Shown here one piece after another: positions 10,396 through 19,924 of a DNA stretch of 64,000 nt (the first letter of the stretch is position 1; every line of letters starts with the position of its first letter). Origin of the DNA: Phytophthora hibernalis (lineage: Eukaryota > Oomycota > Peronosporomycetes > Peronosporales > Peronosporaceae); contig JAAKBF010000010.1 of NCBI GenBank assembly GCA_012656075.1, positions 124,001 to 188,000 of the forward strand, given 5' to 3'. The position numbers and the translations under genes are program-made. The notes beneath the pieces are model-generated. The model did not search any database, was not told the origin of the DNA, and was given only the letters and a program-made list of their open reading frames with translations.

Positions 10396-11684
10396 ATGGG
10401 GCGCGATCTGCGTACTAAAACGGCGGTGCGGGCGCCGCCGCAGTCGCCACTCAGGGGCGACGCGGGCACCGACGCCTGCAGTGATGACGAGTGGATCGAT
10501 TCGGCAGAGGAGACGTCCAGTGCGAGCAGTTACACGTCGCAGTCCAAGCACAGCCGCCCAATTGAGCCTCCTTCCAGTGTCCAGGATGGTGACGAGGAAA
10601 CGGAAGCGGTGCCACTCGAGAGAACGCAGTTCGGCTCATGGAGGGAGCTGGATGAGTATACATGAAGGCAACGTACCAGGTACGCTATCGGAAGGCATTC
10701 GTCGCACGCATCGTGTTGCAAAATGAAGATGGGGCTCATATTGATTTATTTGTTATTGCTGTAGAGCTTCCGCGTGCGTAAAAACAACACGGTGGCTGCG
10801 AGGAACAAAATCATACGCTCGTCGGGGTCCAAGATGCCGTTGCTTCCGGAGGAGTGGGAGAACTACGGCAAGACGTTTGTATGCACACATGCGGGCAAGT
10901 ACAGGTCGCGTGGTCAAGGAAAGAGGAAGCGGATACAATCAAGCGCCCTGGATTGCGATGCTCAGGTGAGTTTTTCTTTCCTTACCCAGTTGAGTGTCGG
11001 TTGGATGAAGTTGGGCTTTCGATGGGTACCAGTTGGGTGACGATTGGGTTAACTTGCTATTTGTGCTACTCTTTAGATCAATGCTTGCGTTCAGGTGTCG
11101 GATGGAGAATTTGTGTTGCCGATTACTTTGGCTAGGTTGGTGCACAATCACTCCTTGCACGAGCAGACATTCAGGCACTATCCGCACAACAGGACAGCGC
11201 TGGAACCGGAAGTGTTGGGCACCGTGAACGAAATTCGGAAAGCGGGGACCAGATAGAAACGGATCCTCAAGTACATTCAAGAGAACTCAGTCTGTCATCC
11301 GGAGGCTCAAGAAACGTGATAATACAGCACCGACAGGCGCAAAGCGCTTGAAGTTGTGGATGCTTGAGCTTTCCAGGAACCTGGGCATCTTGGTCGAATC
11401 TTCGTCGACTCTGTCGGAAACAAAACTATCGCCACATGCATCACGCTACAGACAAAGCATATTCGTGAGCTATTCGACAGATTTCCAGAAGTATTGATGA
11501 TTGACGCCACGCATGGAACTAACGCGTCCAAGTACAAGGTCTTCTCAATTATGACCCACGACCCTTTCGGAAAAGGGCAGTTCGTACAACATGCAATTGT
11601 GCAAAATGAACGTCGTGCTACTCTGGACGGCGCTGGAAGAATTCAAGAGTAAACAACCCGGCATGGACTCGCACCAAGTGCATT

Positions 11685-12383
11685 TTGATCGACAAGGACT
11701 TCACAGAGAAGTCCGTGCTCAAGGTGGATTTCCCTGACGTGCTCGTGTTACTCTGTCAGTTCCATGTGATCAAGTATCTTCGAGAGGAGATTGCATCGGC
11801 GGCGTATGGATTTACTGCTTGGCAAAAGCAGCAGTTGCAGGGACTTGTTAACCTCATCGTGTACGGAAGGACGGAGCGGCAATTTAATCGGTACCGCGAG
11901 TACATGAGGCACATTATGGCTGTTGGGTCTGGTGGTGTGGCGCAAAGAGAGAGACGTCCGGGTCGAGTTGTTGCTGACACGGAGGAGTTGGATGCGAGTA
12001 CTGATCAGTTGGGTGCTCGAAGTGGACAGTTGGGTTCTGGAAGTGACCAGTTGGGTGCTCGAAGTGGACAGTTGGGTTCTGGAAGTGACCAGTTGGGTGC
12101 TCGAAGTTATCAGTTGGGATCAGAAGACGAGGACGGTGATGGTTCGCCGAAACACCCATTTGAGAGCTATTTCATCAAAAATTGGGATAGGTGTCGCCAT
12201 ATGTGGTGTGGGTTTGAGCGGCAGAATGCAGTAACCATGGGAAACAACACAAATAATCGACTTGAAGCCTCGTGGAAACAGTTGAAAGACCTCGTCGATT
12301 CTTTCATGGGTGTAGACGAATGTATTGTGTCGATCATGTTCTACAAGACAGAAGAGGAGAAGAAGTTTACTGATTCTCTGTAG
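11685..12383 (+). pseudogene. MULE transposase central fragment
   Basis: This 232-codon frame is the largest surviving piece of the transposase. It carries the second catalytic Asp (LIDKDF), the LLCQFHVIKYL helix, the 42-bp repeat insertion, and the region with the catalytic Glu (NNRLEASWKQLKDLV). The frame ends at a TAG at 12381, but homologous coding resemblance continues in phase (KLTNVHNPKYD), so that stop is internal to the original gene. Confidence 0.75.
11998..12123 (+). repeat. In-frame 42-bp minisatellite (QLG repeat)
   Basis: Three tandem 42-bp units, each made of two 21-bp halves, encode QLGARSG and QLGSGSD alternately inside the transposase. The nucleotide core CAGTTGGGT recurs elsewhere in the element, in coding (13195-13265) and intronic (about 10990-11050) positions. 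Confidence 0.85.
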
Positions 12384-13902
12384 AAGCTGACTAACGTCCA
12401 CAATCCCAAATACGACCAGGAGATGCAATTTTTATCGAATTTGATCAGTAAGCACGCGTGTGAACTCATTTACGAGCAGTACGTTTTTGCGACTACTACG
12501 GCCAAGTACAAGTTCGAAGAGATTGTACCTGATGTATTTTGATCCAGCAAGAAGCTGACGAGAAGGAGTCGCTTGATGAACCACGGAAAAAATACTCGGT
12601 CACGAAACGAGACTGGTCGTGCTCATGTCTGTTCATGAGCTCACGACTACTGCTGTGTCGACACGTTTTTTTCTTCGAAAAGCTCTTTGTATGGAGAATA
12701 TAATTCCCACACAGATCATACATCCACGGTGGCTGCTGTCGTCACTACGTACAAGATCCGACATGCCACAATTCTCTGGAGAATCTTTCGCCGTGTCTCA
12801 TGTTCTCCAAGATTCGAATACTAGAGCTTGGAACTCCAACCGCAAATTTCGAGAAACTAACGCTGTGGTGGCCTCTTTCAGTGAGCATTTGAGTGGTTTG
12901 AGGATGCGAGAGTACAAGACAGCTTTGAAAGCCCTCCAAGACGTTGCTTCTCTTTTCAATCACGGTGAATACACTGCAATTCCGCAGCATCGTGGTACAT
13001 CTACTGGTGAACTTCCTACTGAAGCAAAAACTGAAGCAAATAAGGGCGACGCATCGATTAACATAGAAGGCGATGGATCGGTAGTCTTAATGGAGACGGA
13101 GGTAGTGTGTGGCGAACAGGGTGCAACCGAAGCACCTTCCCAGGGTTGCGAAGATGACAATGACGAAGGCTCAGCGTCAGATTCGGTGCAGACTACCCAG
13201 TTGGGTGTTGCATCGAGTCAGTTGGGTACTCATAAAGTTCGTTTGGGTATAGACGCAGCCCAGTTGGTCACGGAAAAGGCTGAGATGGGTGTGCATGTCC
13301 AATTGAACACTTTTACTGCTGAATCGAATGAAGCCCAGGGGCGGGCCGTTGATCTGAACGACGCGGATGATAGTTTTGAGCTTCAAAGCCCATCCAAAGC
13401 GAAAGGACGCCCCAAATAGAAACCCAAAGCCGTCAAGGCAAAGAGAAATCTTACCATTTCAATGGTCGAGGAAGACATCGGAATGCACGATAAGCAACTA
13501 AATCTCTTGGTGGTGAACGCGATTCTGAACAGCAGACCAACCTTCAACTCGTCCAAGGAAAACCTGCTCCAGTTTCAGAAGTTCGTGTTCGTAAGCAAGC
13601 CAAAATCTCCGATAGCTCACGAGATTTCAAAACTTCCTGCGAACAAACCCTTAGTGAGACAAGAAGAAATTGTTAGAATTTTTCGATGGATATGCTGAAA
13701 AAGTGGCACCTTGCACGTGCGATTTTGCTGAAGATCGAAAAAACATTGACTTGGATTAAATAGCTCGAGTTTTCGCAACGTGGCAACGCAAGTTTTAATA
13801 TCAAAGAGAATCCAGAGCTGCCTACGATTCTTAAGAACATCCCCATTCTGTCAACGAAGGTAAGAATAATCGCTTTGCATTGAATATTCATTGTGTATTA
13901 AT

Positions 13903-14457
13903 ATGTTGGCGCTTATTGAGCAGGCAAGTGTGCTGGACCTCACTGTGAAAAAGTGCCTTAGCGACGATATAATGCAGATGGTGCTGACGAAGCAGTTTGG
14001 CTCCGAGTCCAACATCGTCGTATTGGATGCTGCAATCCTCGGCGTCGTCGTTGAAGGAACCATCAGTGCAGACAGACAAGCTATTCGGCGAGCACTGTCG
14101 GGGCTATCAAAGGAGAAGGTGCTTGTGCCAGTTAACTGTAACGGTAACCATTGGTGCTCTGTGATGATAGATCTCGACAAGGGCAAGATATTCATCTACG
14201 ATTCTAGCGCGTCTTCCTATACGCTTGGGGCTCGCGCCGTAGCCCAAACGCTGGCCACCCTTCTACCAAGAGGCGCCGACATAGGATTTCGTGTTCAAAA
14301 CTTCCAGTCGGGATTGGGAATTCAGACGGATAGCTACAATTGCGGAGTGTACGTCCTACTCGCTTTTGAGATGTTTTGCGGAGGTGAGCCGCTCGGCCAT
14401 TTGGACAAGAAGACGCTGCAGTGTCTTCGATACCGCTATCTTTGCATTTGCGTGTAA
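13903..14457 (+). pseudogene. ULP1 (C48)-type cysteine protease domain of the MULE
   Basis: The frame encodes a SUMO-protease-like domain with the catalytic His in CNGNHWCSVMI, the Asp in FIYDSSAS, a Gln in VQNFQSG and the Cys in TDSYNCGVYVL. The triad therefore looks intact although the surrounding element is broken. It lies downstream of the transposase and is presumed part of the same polyprotein or a second ORF of the element. The family cleaves SUMO or ubiquitin-like isopeptide bonds; a role in transposition is unproven. Confidence 0.78.
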
Positions 14458-14627
14458 GCTTAAGGTAGCTTATGTTGAGTAGATCGTCTTCTATGCCCAC
14501 GATCAAATTTCAATGCACTAGTTAATGATACCATTGACTTCCTGGTGAGAGTGTCCACATGTTACTTAGTGAATGCGTGCGCTACTAGGCTACTTGGTGT
14601 ATGTTTGTCAATGTTGACTCTGCCAAC

Positions 14628-14676
14628 TCGGTGAATGGCCAACTTGGCGAATGGCCGACTTGGTGAATGATCATCA
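14628..14676 (+). repeat. 16-bp tandem repeat in the MULE tail
   Basis: Three adjacent copies of AACTCGGTGAATGGCC-like units lie just after the protease, preceded by scattered ACTTGGTG copies. Sub-terminal repeats of this kind are common in Mutator elements, so this may mark the right end. From here to about 15380 no gene is seen; 14880-15130 is very AT-rich. Confidence 0.55.
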
Positions 14677-15402
14677 CGGCTCCGCTTAAGTGCCAGTATA
14701 CATCATTCGGCTATACATCTCCGCACCTTTACGCTCAAAGCTGACTCTATCGAATTGGGGGCCAATTGGGGTCACACGGGCGTCACTTGGGCGTGTTTGG
14801 GTGTCGGTTAGGTGTTGTTGGGTGTGATTGGGCACAATTGGCTCGTCTCAGATTTCTCAGTTGGGGGCAGCAACGCGTGCCTTTTCAAATGTCAATCTTA
14901 TCTGATTTTTAAAGGATATTTTGATATTATTTTATTTACAATTTTTCACATTTTTTTCGGACACCCGCTAACATCATATTTCATAATGATACAGTTTATT
15001 AATAATTGCTATTGGCGATTTCTAACATGTAACGTTTTTTGTTTTTACTGGTACACAGCCTTTCACCCAGGCATCCCCAAAAATAGATTTCTTCAAAAAT
15101 ATATTCGTATTTTTCGTATCAATATTTTATTTTGGGAACTGTTTAATCTCAGAAGCGGAATTTATGTATCGCCGCCCAAACTTGCGGTAACCTATTTTGC
15201 AGGGCATCTCCCAGCCATTCCAAGTGCCGTGCGCGTATCCATCCATCCAGCTTTGACAACCCGGGTGAGCTCACAGACCTCATTTTTAACAAGCACTCAA
15301 GTGAACACCCTCCCCTGCCCGCACCACCACGCCACGATGGCTGACAACCTTCTCGCTGCCGCTCCCCGCGTCCGACATTCACACTAAGGCAGATAGCGGC
15401 CT

Positions 15403-16233
15403 TCTACTTCAAGCCCTGCTTGGACGACGAAGGCTTGGCTACGGGCTACTGCGCCTGCAAGTCGTGCGGCAAGTGCCTGAAGCATACGCCTCGGAGTGGG
15501 TACACCAATCTGTCCGATCTGGCCACCCCAACTACGAGAGCGACATGCGCGACGCTAGTGTCGCGGCAACTGGCACGCTATTGCCATGGGTGACCCAGAA
15601 GGCGTCTAACCGCTACGCTTGGCTGCGGTGGGTTGTGATGGGTAACTTACCGCTTTTTTGTGAGACGCGTCAGTAAGTATTCGCATGTTTATTTTAGGGC
15701 TAAATTCTGTGATTAATGATGTAAATGGTCTCATTGAGATTCGTCCTTCGTTCGCGACTTATCTTGGTAAGTGCATTGGGTTTGCTTTTATATGGTTATG
15801 GAGATTTTTAACATATTTGTGCTCGTTGTGTACCCCTTAATGTTAGAGTCGGATGCCGATATAGTGCACTCCGTGGCGTTCGAGCAGGCTGTGGTGAAAG
15901 TCCTTGCCAGTGAAGCGTCGCAGCTTTCGCTGGAAGAGGTGGCCGTTCTTGAGCCCTTCAAGCTCCGCCCGAGCAGTGTGACCACGGATGAGTCGCAACC
16001 TGAGGTGACAGAGGGCTTTGCTGATCGAATTTTCAAGCGGCGTAGAGTCCAAGTCGCGCCGGTCTGACCATTCCCCCGACGTATAATATGGTGGAGAGAC
16101 TTTTCAGTGTCGCGCGTGCTGTGCTCCGGCATGAATGGCGCCGCCTCTCCCCAATGATGCTCGAGATGATATTGTTCCTGAAGGTGAACGATACCTTCTG
16201 GAACGTCGCTACGGTGGAGCAGTGTTGGTAGGT
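15403..16233 (+). pseudogene. Internally deleted hAT-family transposase
   Basis: A BED-type zinc finger opens the remnant (GYCACKSCGKCLKHTPRSGYTNL, about 15437-15505). A frameshifted RYAWLRWVVMGNLPL segment typical of hAT follows, and the C-terminal dimerisation domain is at 16086-16230 (NMVERLFSVARAVLRHEWRR, then LSPMMLEMILFLKVN). Most of the central RNase H-like catalytic region is missing and several frame changes occur. It was a cut-and-paste transposase; it is now clearly dead. Confidence 0.75.
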
Positions 16234-17040
16234 AGGTGACATTATACTGCGATAATTCACTGCGTCGTCTTCTCTTACTGCATTATTTATTTGGTTGCCT
16301 CCCGCGGCACTGACCGGTATTCATTTTTCTTGCTAGTGATCAGTAGAACTATATGATATTTTGGGGATGCCTGCTTTGACCTAACTGCAAACGGTAACAA
16401 AGAACACTCTATTCAAGTGGGCCTATAAGGAGTGGATGCAGTCTGCCGACACTATGTTCCTCCAACTTTGGAAGGAACCGTTTTCATTTGGTTGCGTTGG
16501 CCAGCGTCACAATAGAAAATTGATTACCAAAGTCGAGCTTAACATTTGCGCGACCACCGTTGGTACCTCGTGGTGTCCATATCGAATCTGCCGTTTTTAG
16601 CGCGTGAGGCTGCCGAGTCAGCTATCAACAGCATCTACGACATAGCCCGTAGATTGTCCGCTCTCTCACCACAAGAATCGACACGTATCCAAGAATGAGC
16701 TTCAGCATTCGAGACGTCAACTCCACGACATCCATCGAACAGCGACTGGGCTGAACATATACCTACGAGCGGCGATGCTCCATCGACTAGCGAGCCAGAG
16801 GACGAGTTGTACTTTAGAGCAAAGAGTCTGGGCGTACAACCGCGAATCGCTCAGATTTATCAGCCATACTGGCTGTGAACACTACGGTCAGTTCGACTTC
16901 AGCACCGGTCAATACTTTGCAGACGCACAAGTTGCTCAAGATCCCATGATGCCCAAGCTGATGAAATGCAGCCAAGCTCATTGTAGGGTAGTGTGAACAC
17001 GGTGAGGTGCCAGTTGCTTCCTGTTGCCTCATAAGAAGCG
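16234..17040. other. Unassigned repeat-rich flank
   Basis: No supported gene. Short coding-like stretches occur, for example near 16400-16560, but they lack recognisable motifs. It lies between the hAT and PLD-like remnants and is probably decayed mobile DNA. Confidence 0.4.
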
Positions 17041-17044
17041 GCTA

Positions 17045-17878
17045 CGGTGTGGTTTTCCACTCTGCAACGGCACACCACTCCGGCAGATCGCGAACGTGTC
17101 CGGGCCGATGGCATCGTTATTGTACCCGTGAAGGGCAACTACAAGGGGGCAGACGCCGGGACCTTGTCATGCATCTACGGTTGGAGCAAGACTACAATTA
17201 ACAAGACCCTCCAGGTTGCAGAAAGCGACTGGGTGCTTGCTGGACATGGGCAAAGGAATTAAGGTGACGTTCAAGCATCGATGCAGGCTCGGCTGTGCCA
17301 ACGTGTTCAAGAAGCCGATACCACCATCTTACAACTTCACAAGGATGCCGAGAGTTACCTGTGGCTGCTACGCCGAGTGTTGCGTTGAAGAACTCGACGA
17401 CCAAGGTCGAGATCATCGTGACGACCAAGGAGGAGCGAGCCAAGCTGCTGGTTCGCATGCAGGATGAAAATCTCGAGAGGGTGTACATACTTGTGTACGT
17501 CCTGAAACAACCGGGTGCAGTTCAAGCATTGATCAAGAGGCAGCGTCGTGGTGTGTGGAGGTCTGAGTGATATCCGATCGTCTGGACGCTCTCAGGCCGT
17601 GCTCCAATAGCGTGCATGAAGGCGCTTATTGCTGCAGGGGTTCTGGTGACGCACCGCCCCTGCTGCATGCACTACAAGATGATCGTGTACGTCTACAAGG
17701 ATGGAAGGGTGTTTTGCTCAAGTGGATCCGCGAATTTGACCAAGCGTGACTGGGAGAAAAACGACGAGCACATCGTCAACATCGATGGTGAAGGAGGTAA
17801 GCGATATAATAGTTGTGAGATGTTTATTCAAATATGTAACGCTTATTTGCAGCTCTTCAGACCCATGTGTTAGCAGAG
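17045..17878 (+). pseudogene. Phospholipase D-superfamily (HKD) remnant
   Basis: After several frame changes the plus strand encodes a stretch with VEIIVTTKEERAKLLVRM, a basic ALIKRQRR segment, and then KALIAAGVLVTHRP followed by HYKMIVYVYKDGRVFCSSGSANLT at about 17616-17750. The last part is a classic HxKxxxxD...GSxN active-site half of the PLD superfamily, which includes nucleases and phospholipases. Upstream frames (ADRERVRADGIVIVPVKGNYK) may belong to the same ancestral gene. Multiple stops mean it is not functional as read. Whether it was a host gene or transposon cargo is unclear. Confidence 0.55.
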
Positions 17879-18308
17879 TGGCTAAAGGCCAACAGCTTCT
17901 GGTCCAGACTCAGCAACATTGGGAAATTGACGCGGGAAATTACTTTTCAGCGAGCCTTCGACCGGCCTGGAGTCGACGCATGAGATTACCCTGGCTGTCC
18001 TCGAAGCGGAAGGATGTGGCGATGCCTTTGACAGTTCTGATAATGTTTCGAACAGTGAGTAGGTCATGCCCTGCTGTTAAGGTGGCCGGGCGCTGGAGCG
18101 ATGCTGAGCACAGCAGAATGATTGCTGGCAGCGCTCGCTATCCAGGTGACTGGAGGCGAATTGCAAGGCTCGTCAAACACGATCTTTACAGCAGACGCGC
18201 GAGGACGCGCGAAAAACAACAGGTAAGCGGAGAAAAAGGTAAGTTCAAATTTGTCAGTTGCTCAGCGACAAAGAATTGTAGAACCTACTACTACGGCACC
18301 ACCGTCTA

Positions 18309-18513
18309 CAGTGCGCGCGGAAATCATTTATTTTCGGTCCTAATTTCTATGAATCAAACGCAATGAATGTAATCTTCTAAGCCAATGATAAGCCGCTCTT
18401 TACAATTCTTTTGAGGTGCTGCTTGCTGCAATCCGACACGTGAGGGTGGAGCTACACTCCAAAATTCGCCTTTGGGGGACCAGGTCAAGCGCGGAAACGT
18501 TAGGGTAGGTGAG
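18309..18513 (+). repeat. Left inverted terminal repeat of the Tc1-type element
   Basis: It is near-identical to the reverse complement of 19213-19426. Differences are mainly a nine-base shortfall near the outer end (ATTTATTTTCGG here against a longer ACAAAATTTATTTTTGG) and a few substitutions. Confidence 0.9.
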
Positions 18514-18580
18514 GATTGCGTGCTTAGTGAGATCTTTTAGAGATTAATTGGTAGTCTAAGATGCATTGGTGGACCCCTCA

Positions 18581-18811
18581 CTATTTAGTCTTGTATCCTT
18601 CGAGCCGGTAGACCTCCATACAGCGTTTTTTCATCGATCCAACGAGGCTCTTCAACGTCGTCAACGGAATGTCATCCCAAGCTTTCTTGATGGCCTTCAC
18701 GAGGTCATGCTTGGTGTCAAACTGCTTGCCGTTCAAGTACACTGCCCTGGCCAATATTCCCCACAGGTTTTCGATCGGATTTAAGTCAGGAGACTTAGCA
18801 GGCCACCACAT
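18581..18811 (-). pseudogene. Tc1/mariner transposase C-terminal fragment
   Basis: The 76-residue frame contains the signature end of the DDE domain: WPAKSPDLNPIENLWGILAR, then DLVKAIKKAWDDIP and a closing MKKRCMEVYRLEGYKTK. The catalytic Asp in SPDLNPIE is present, but everything N-terminal of it (paired DNA-binding domain and first two Asp) is absent. Confidence 0.85.
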
Positions 18812-18933
18812 TACAAATTCGAAGTCAATGGAGACGATGGCGGGCGCTATGCGGTTTAGGGTGGTGGCTTGCGATGTGTGAAAGACGCGTAATGGGCTTG
18901 TGTTGCGGCGTCGAGTCGGTGAAGAGAAGGTGC

Positions 18934-19006
18934 TCCCAAATAGTCTAGGCGGTTAGGATACGTGGCTTTCACCCACGCGACCCGGGTTCGACTCCCGGTT
19001 TGGGAA
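18934..19006 (+). tRNA. tRNA-Glu (anticodon UUC)
   Basis: A full cloverleaf folds. The acceptor stem is TCCCAAA/TTTGGGA with discriminator A at 19006; the D arm lies in GTCTAGGCGGTTAGGAT; the anticodon stem is CGTGG/CCACG around loop CTTTCAC with TTC at 18968-18970; the T arm is CCGGG-TTCGACT-CCCGG. The B box GGTTCGACTCC is intact and TTTT follows at 19007-19010 as a Pol III stop. The D loop has one extra G relative to the usual eukaryotic form. It lies inside the Tc1-type element. Confidence 0.92.
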
Positions 19007-19212
19007 TTTTGCTTCTCCACTCCTGCCGCTGCCTCGCACCGGATGGACGCGCTTTATGCTCGGCATCGCCGTGACAGGACAGTCAGTCACTGCTACGCGG
19101 CGGTGCTGACGTTGGGCGACCTGTGTGGCGCGTCACAACCTTCCAACGGGGTCGGGAAAAGCGTGGTGGCGAATTGGTGTCCCCAGACGTCTTCCGTCAA
19201 ACAGCGCCCATG

Positions 19213-19426
19213 CTCACCTACCCTAACGTTTCCGCGCTTGACCTGGTCCCCCAAAGGCGAATTTTGGAGGTAGCTCCACCCTCACGTGTCGGATTGCAGC
19301 AAGCAGCACCTCAAAAGAATTGTAAAGAGCGGCTTATCATTGGCTTAGAAGATTACATTCATTGCGTTTGATTCGTAGAAATTAGGACCAAAAATAAATT
19401 TTGTCGTATGATTTCCGCGCGCACTG
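19213..19426 (-). repeat. Right inverted terminal repeat of the Tc1-type element
   Basis: This is the reverse complement of the left arm, ending CCGCGCGCACTG and followed by the target TA at 19427-19428. Confidence 0.9.
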
Positions 19427-19924
19427 TACCAGAGTTCCTGCGCCGCCACAACCTGTCTTAGCACAGCCCGTTGCGTCGCCACAACCCGTCTCAGCACAGC
19501 CCGTTGCGTCGCCACAACCCGTCTCAGCACAGCTCGTTGCGCTGCCACAACCCGTTTCAGTACAGCCCATTGCGCCAGCCATACCATCCCATGTACGGAA
19601 ACGCCCCTGTCGTCGCTCACCAACCGTACCCGCCTCCGTCGTACGAGAGCGTCATTCAGCACCAGTACCCACCGCAGCAACACGGGTATGTGGTTCAGCA
19701 CCCATTCCCGTCGCCGTCGTATCCGTGCGTGGTTCAAACCCCGAATGGATACCCTCTTCCGCCGCTGTACTATCCCCAGCCACAACAACAAAGTCAGTAT
19801 GTTCACGGTCATCCGCATGAGCTGTATCGTCAAGACCCGCAGCTGCATTATCATGGTCAACATCCACAGTAGGAGTAACAAGCGCACTGAATTTTAGGAA
19901 TCCATTCAATACATCATTTTCCTT

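Larger units (their letters stand above)
10396..14457 (+). mobile_element. Degenerate Mutator-like transposable element with ULP1-type protease
   Basis: Coding remains read in order on the plus strand. First comes an acidic/Ser-rich N-terminus (10396-10665). A FAR1-type zinc-finger region follows (about 10845-11150: WENYGKTFVCTHAGKY, then NACVQ and LVHNHSL), split by an intron with acceptor near 11075. The MULE transposase core holds catalytic Asp in MIDATHGTN (near 11500), Asp in LIDKDF (near 11690) and Glu in NNRLEASWK (near 12265). Then come a SWIM finger (WSCSC...LCRH, about 12607-12660), a low-complexity acidic linker with QLG motifs, and a ULP1-like cysteine protease (13903-14457). Stops and frameshifts interrupt it, so it is probably inactive. 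Comparable MULE-ULP1 fusions are known from plants (Kaonashi type). Confidence 0.82.
18309..19426. mobile_element. Tc1/mariner-type element with long inverted ends and tRNA cargo
   Basis: The 1,118-bp element starts CAGTGCGCGCGGAAATCAT and ends with its complement. It has about 205-bp (left) and 214-bp (right) inverted repeats and is flanked by TA on both sides, the hallmark of Tc1/mariner target duplication. CAGTG ends are typical of Tc1. Inside are only the C-terminal part of a transposase (minus strand) and a tRNA-Glu gene. It is therefore non-autonomous, but its ends are well preserved, suggesting relatively recent movement. Confidence 0.85.
18068..19871 (+). pseudogene. Myb (SHAQKYF-type) gene split by a Tc1-like insertion
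   Basis: At 18084-18235 the sequence encodes a single Myb/SANT repeat (GRWSDAEHSRMIAG, then GDWRRIARLV), followed after a frame change by LQQTREDARK, matching the third helix of SHAQKYF-class Myb proteins. The reading frame then runs through a Thr/Pro stretch up to 18308, where the Tc1-type element sits. After the element (19427 on) it continues with Pro-Gln-Pro-Val repeats (QPVASPQPVSAQ) and, after one more frame change, a Tyr/Pro/Gln-rich tail ending at 19871. Proline-rich tails suit a transcription factor. Insertion plus frameshifts make it a pseudogene. Confidence 0.62.
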
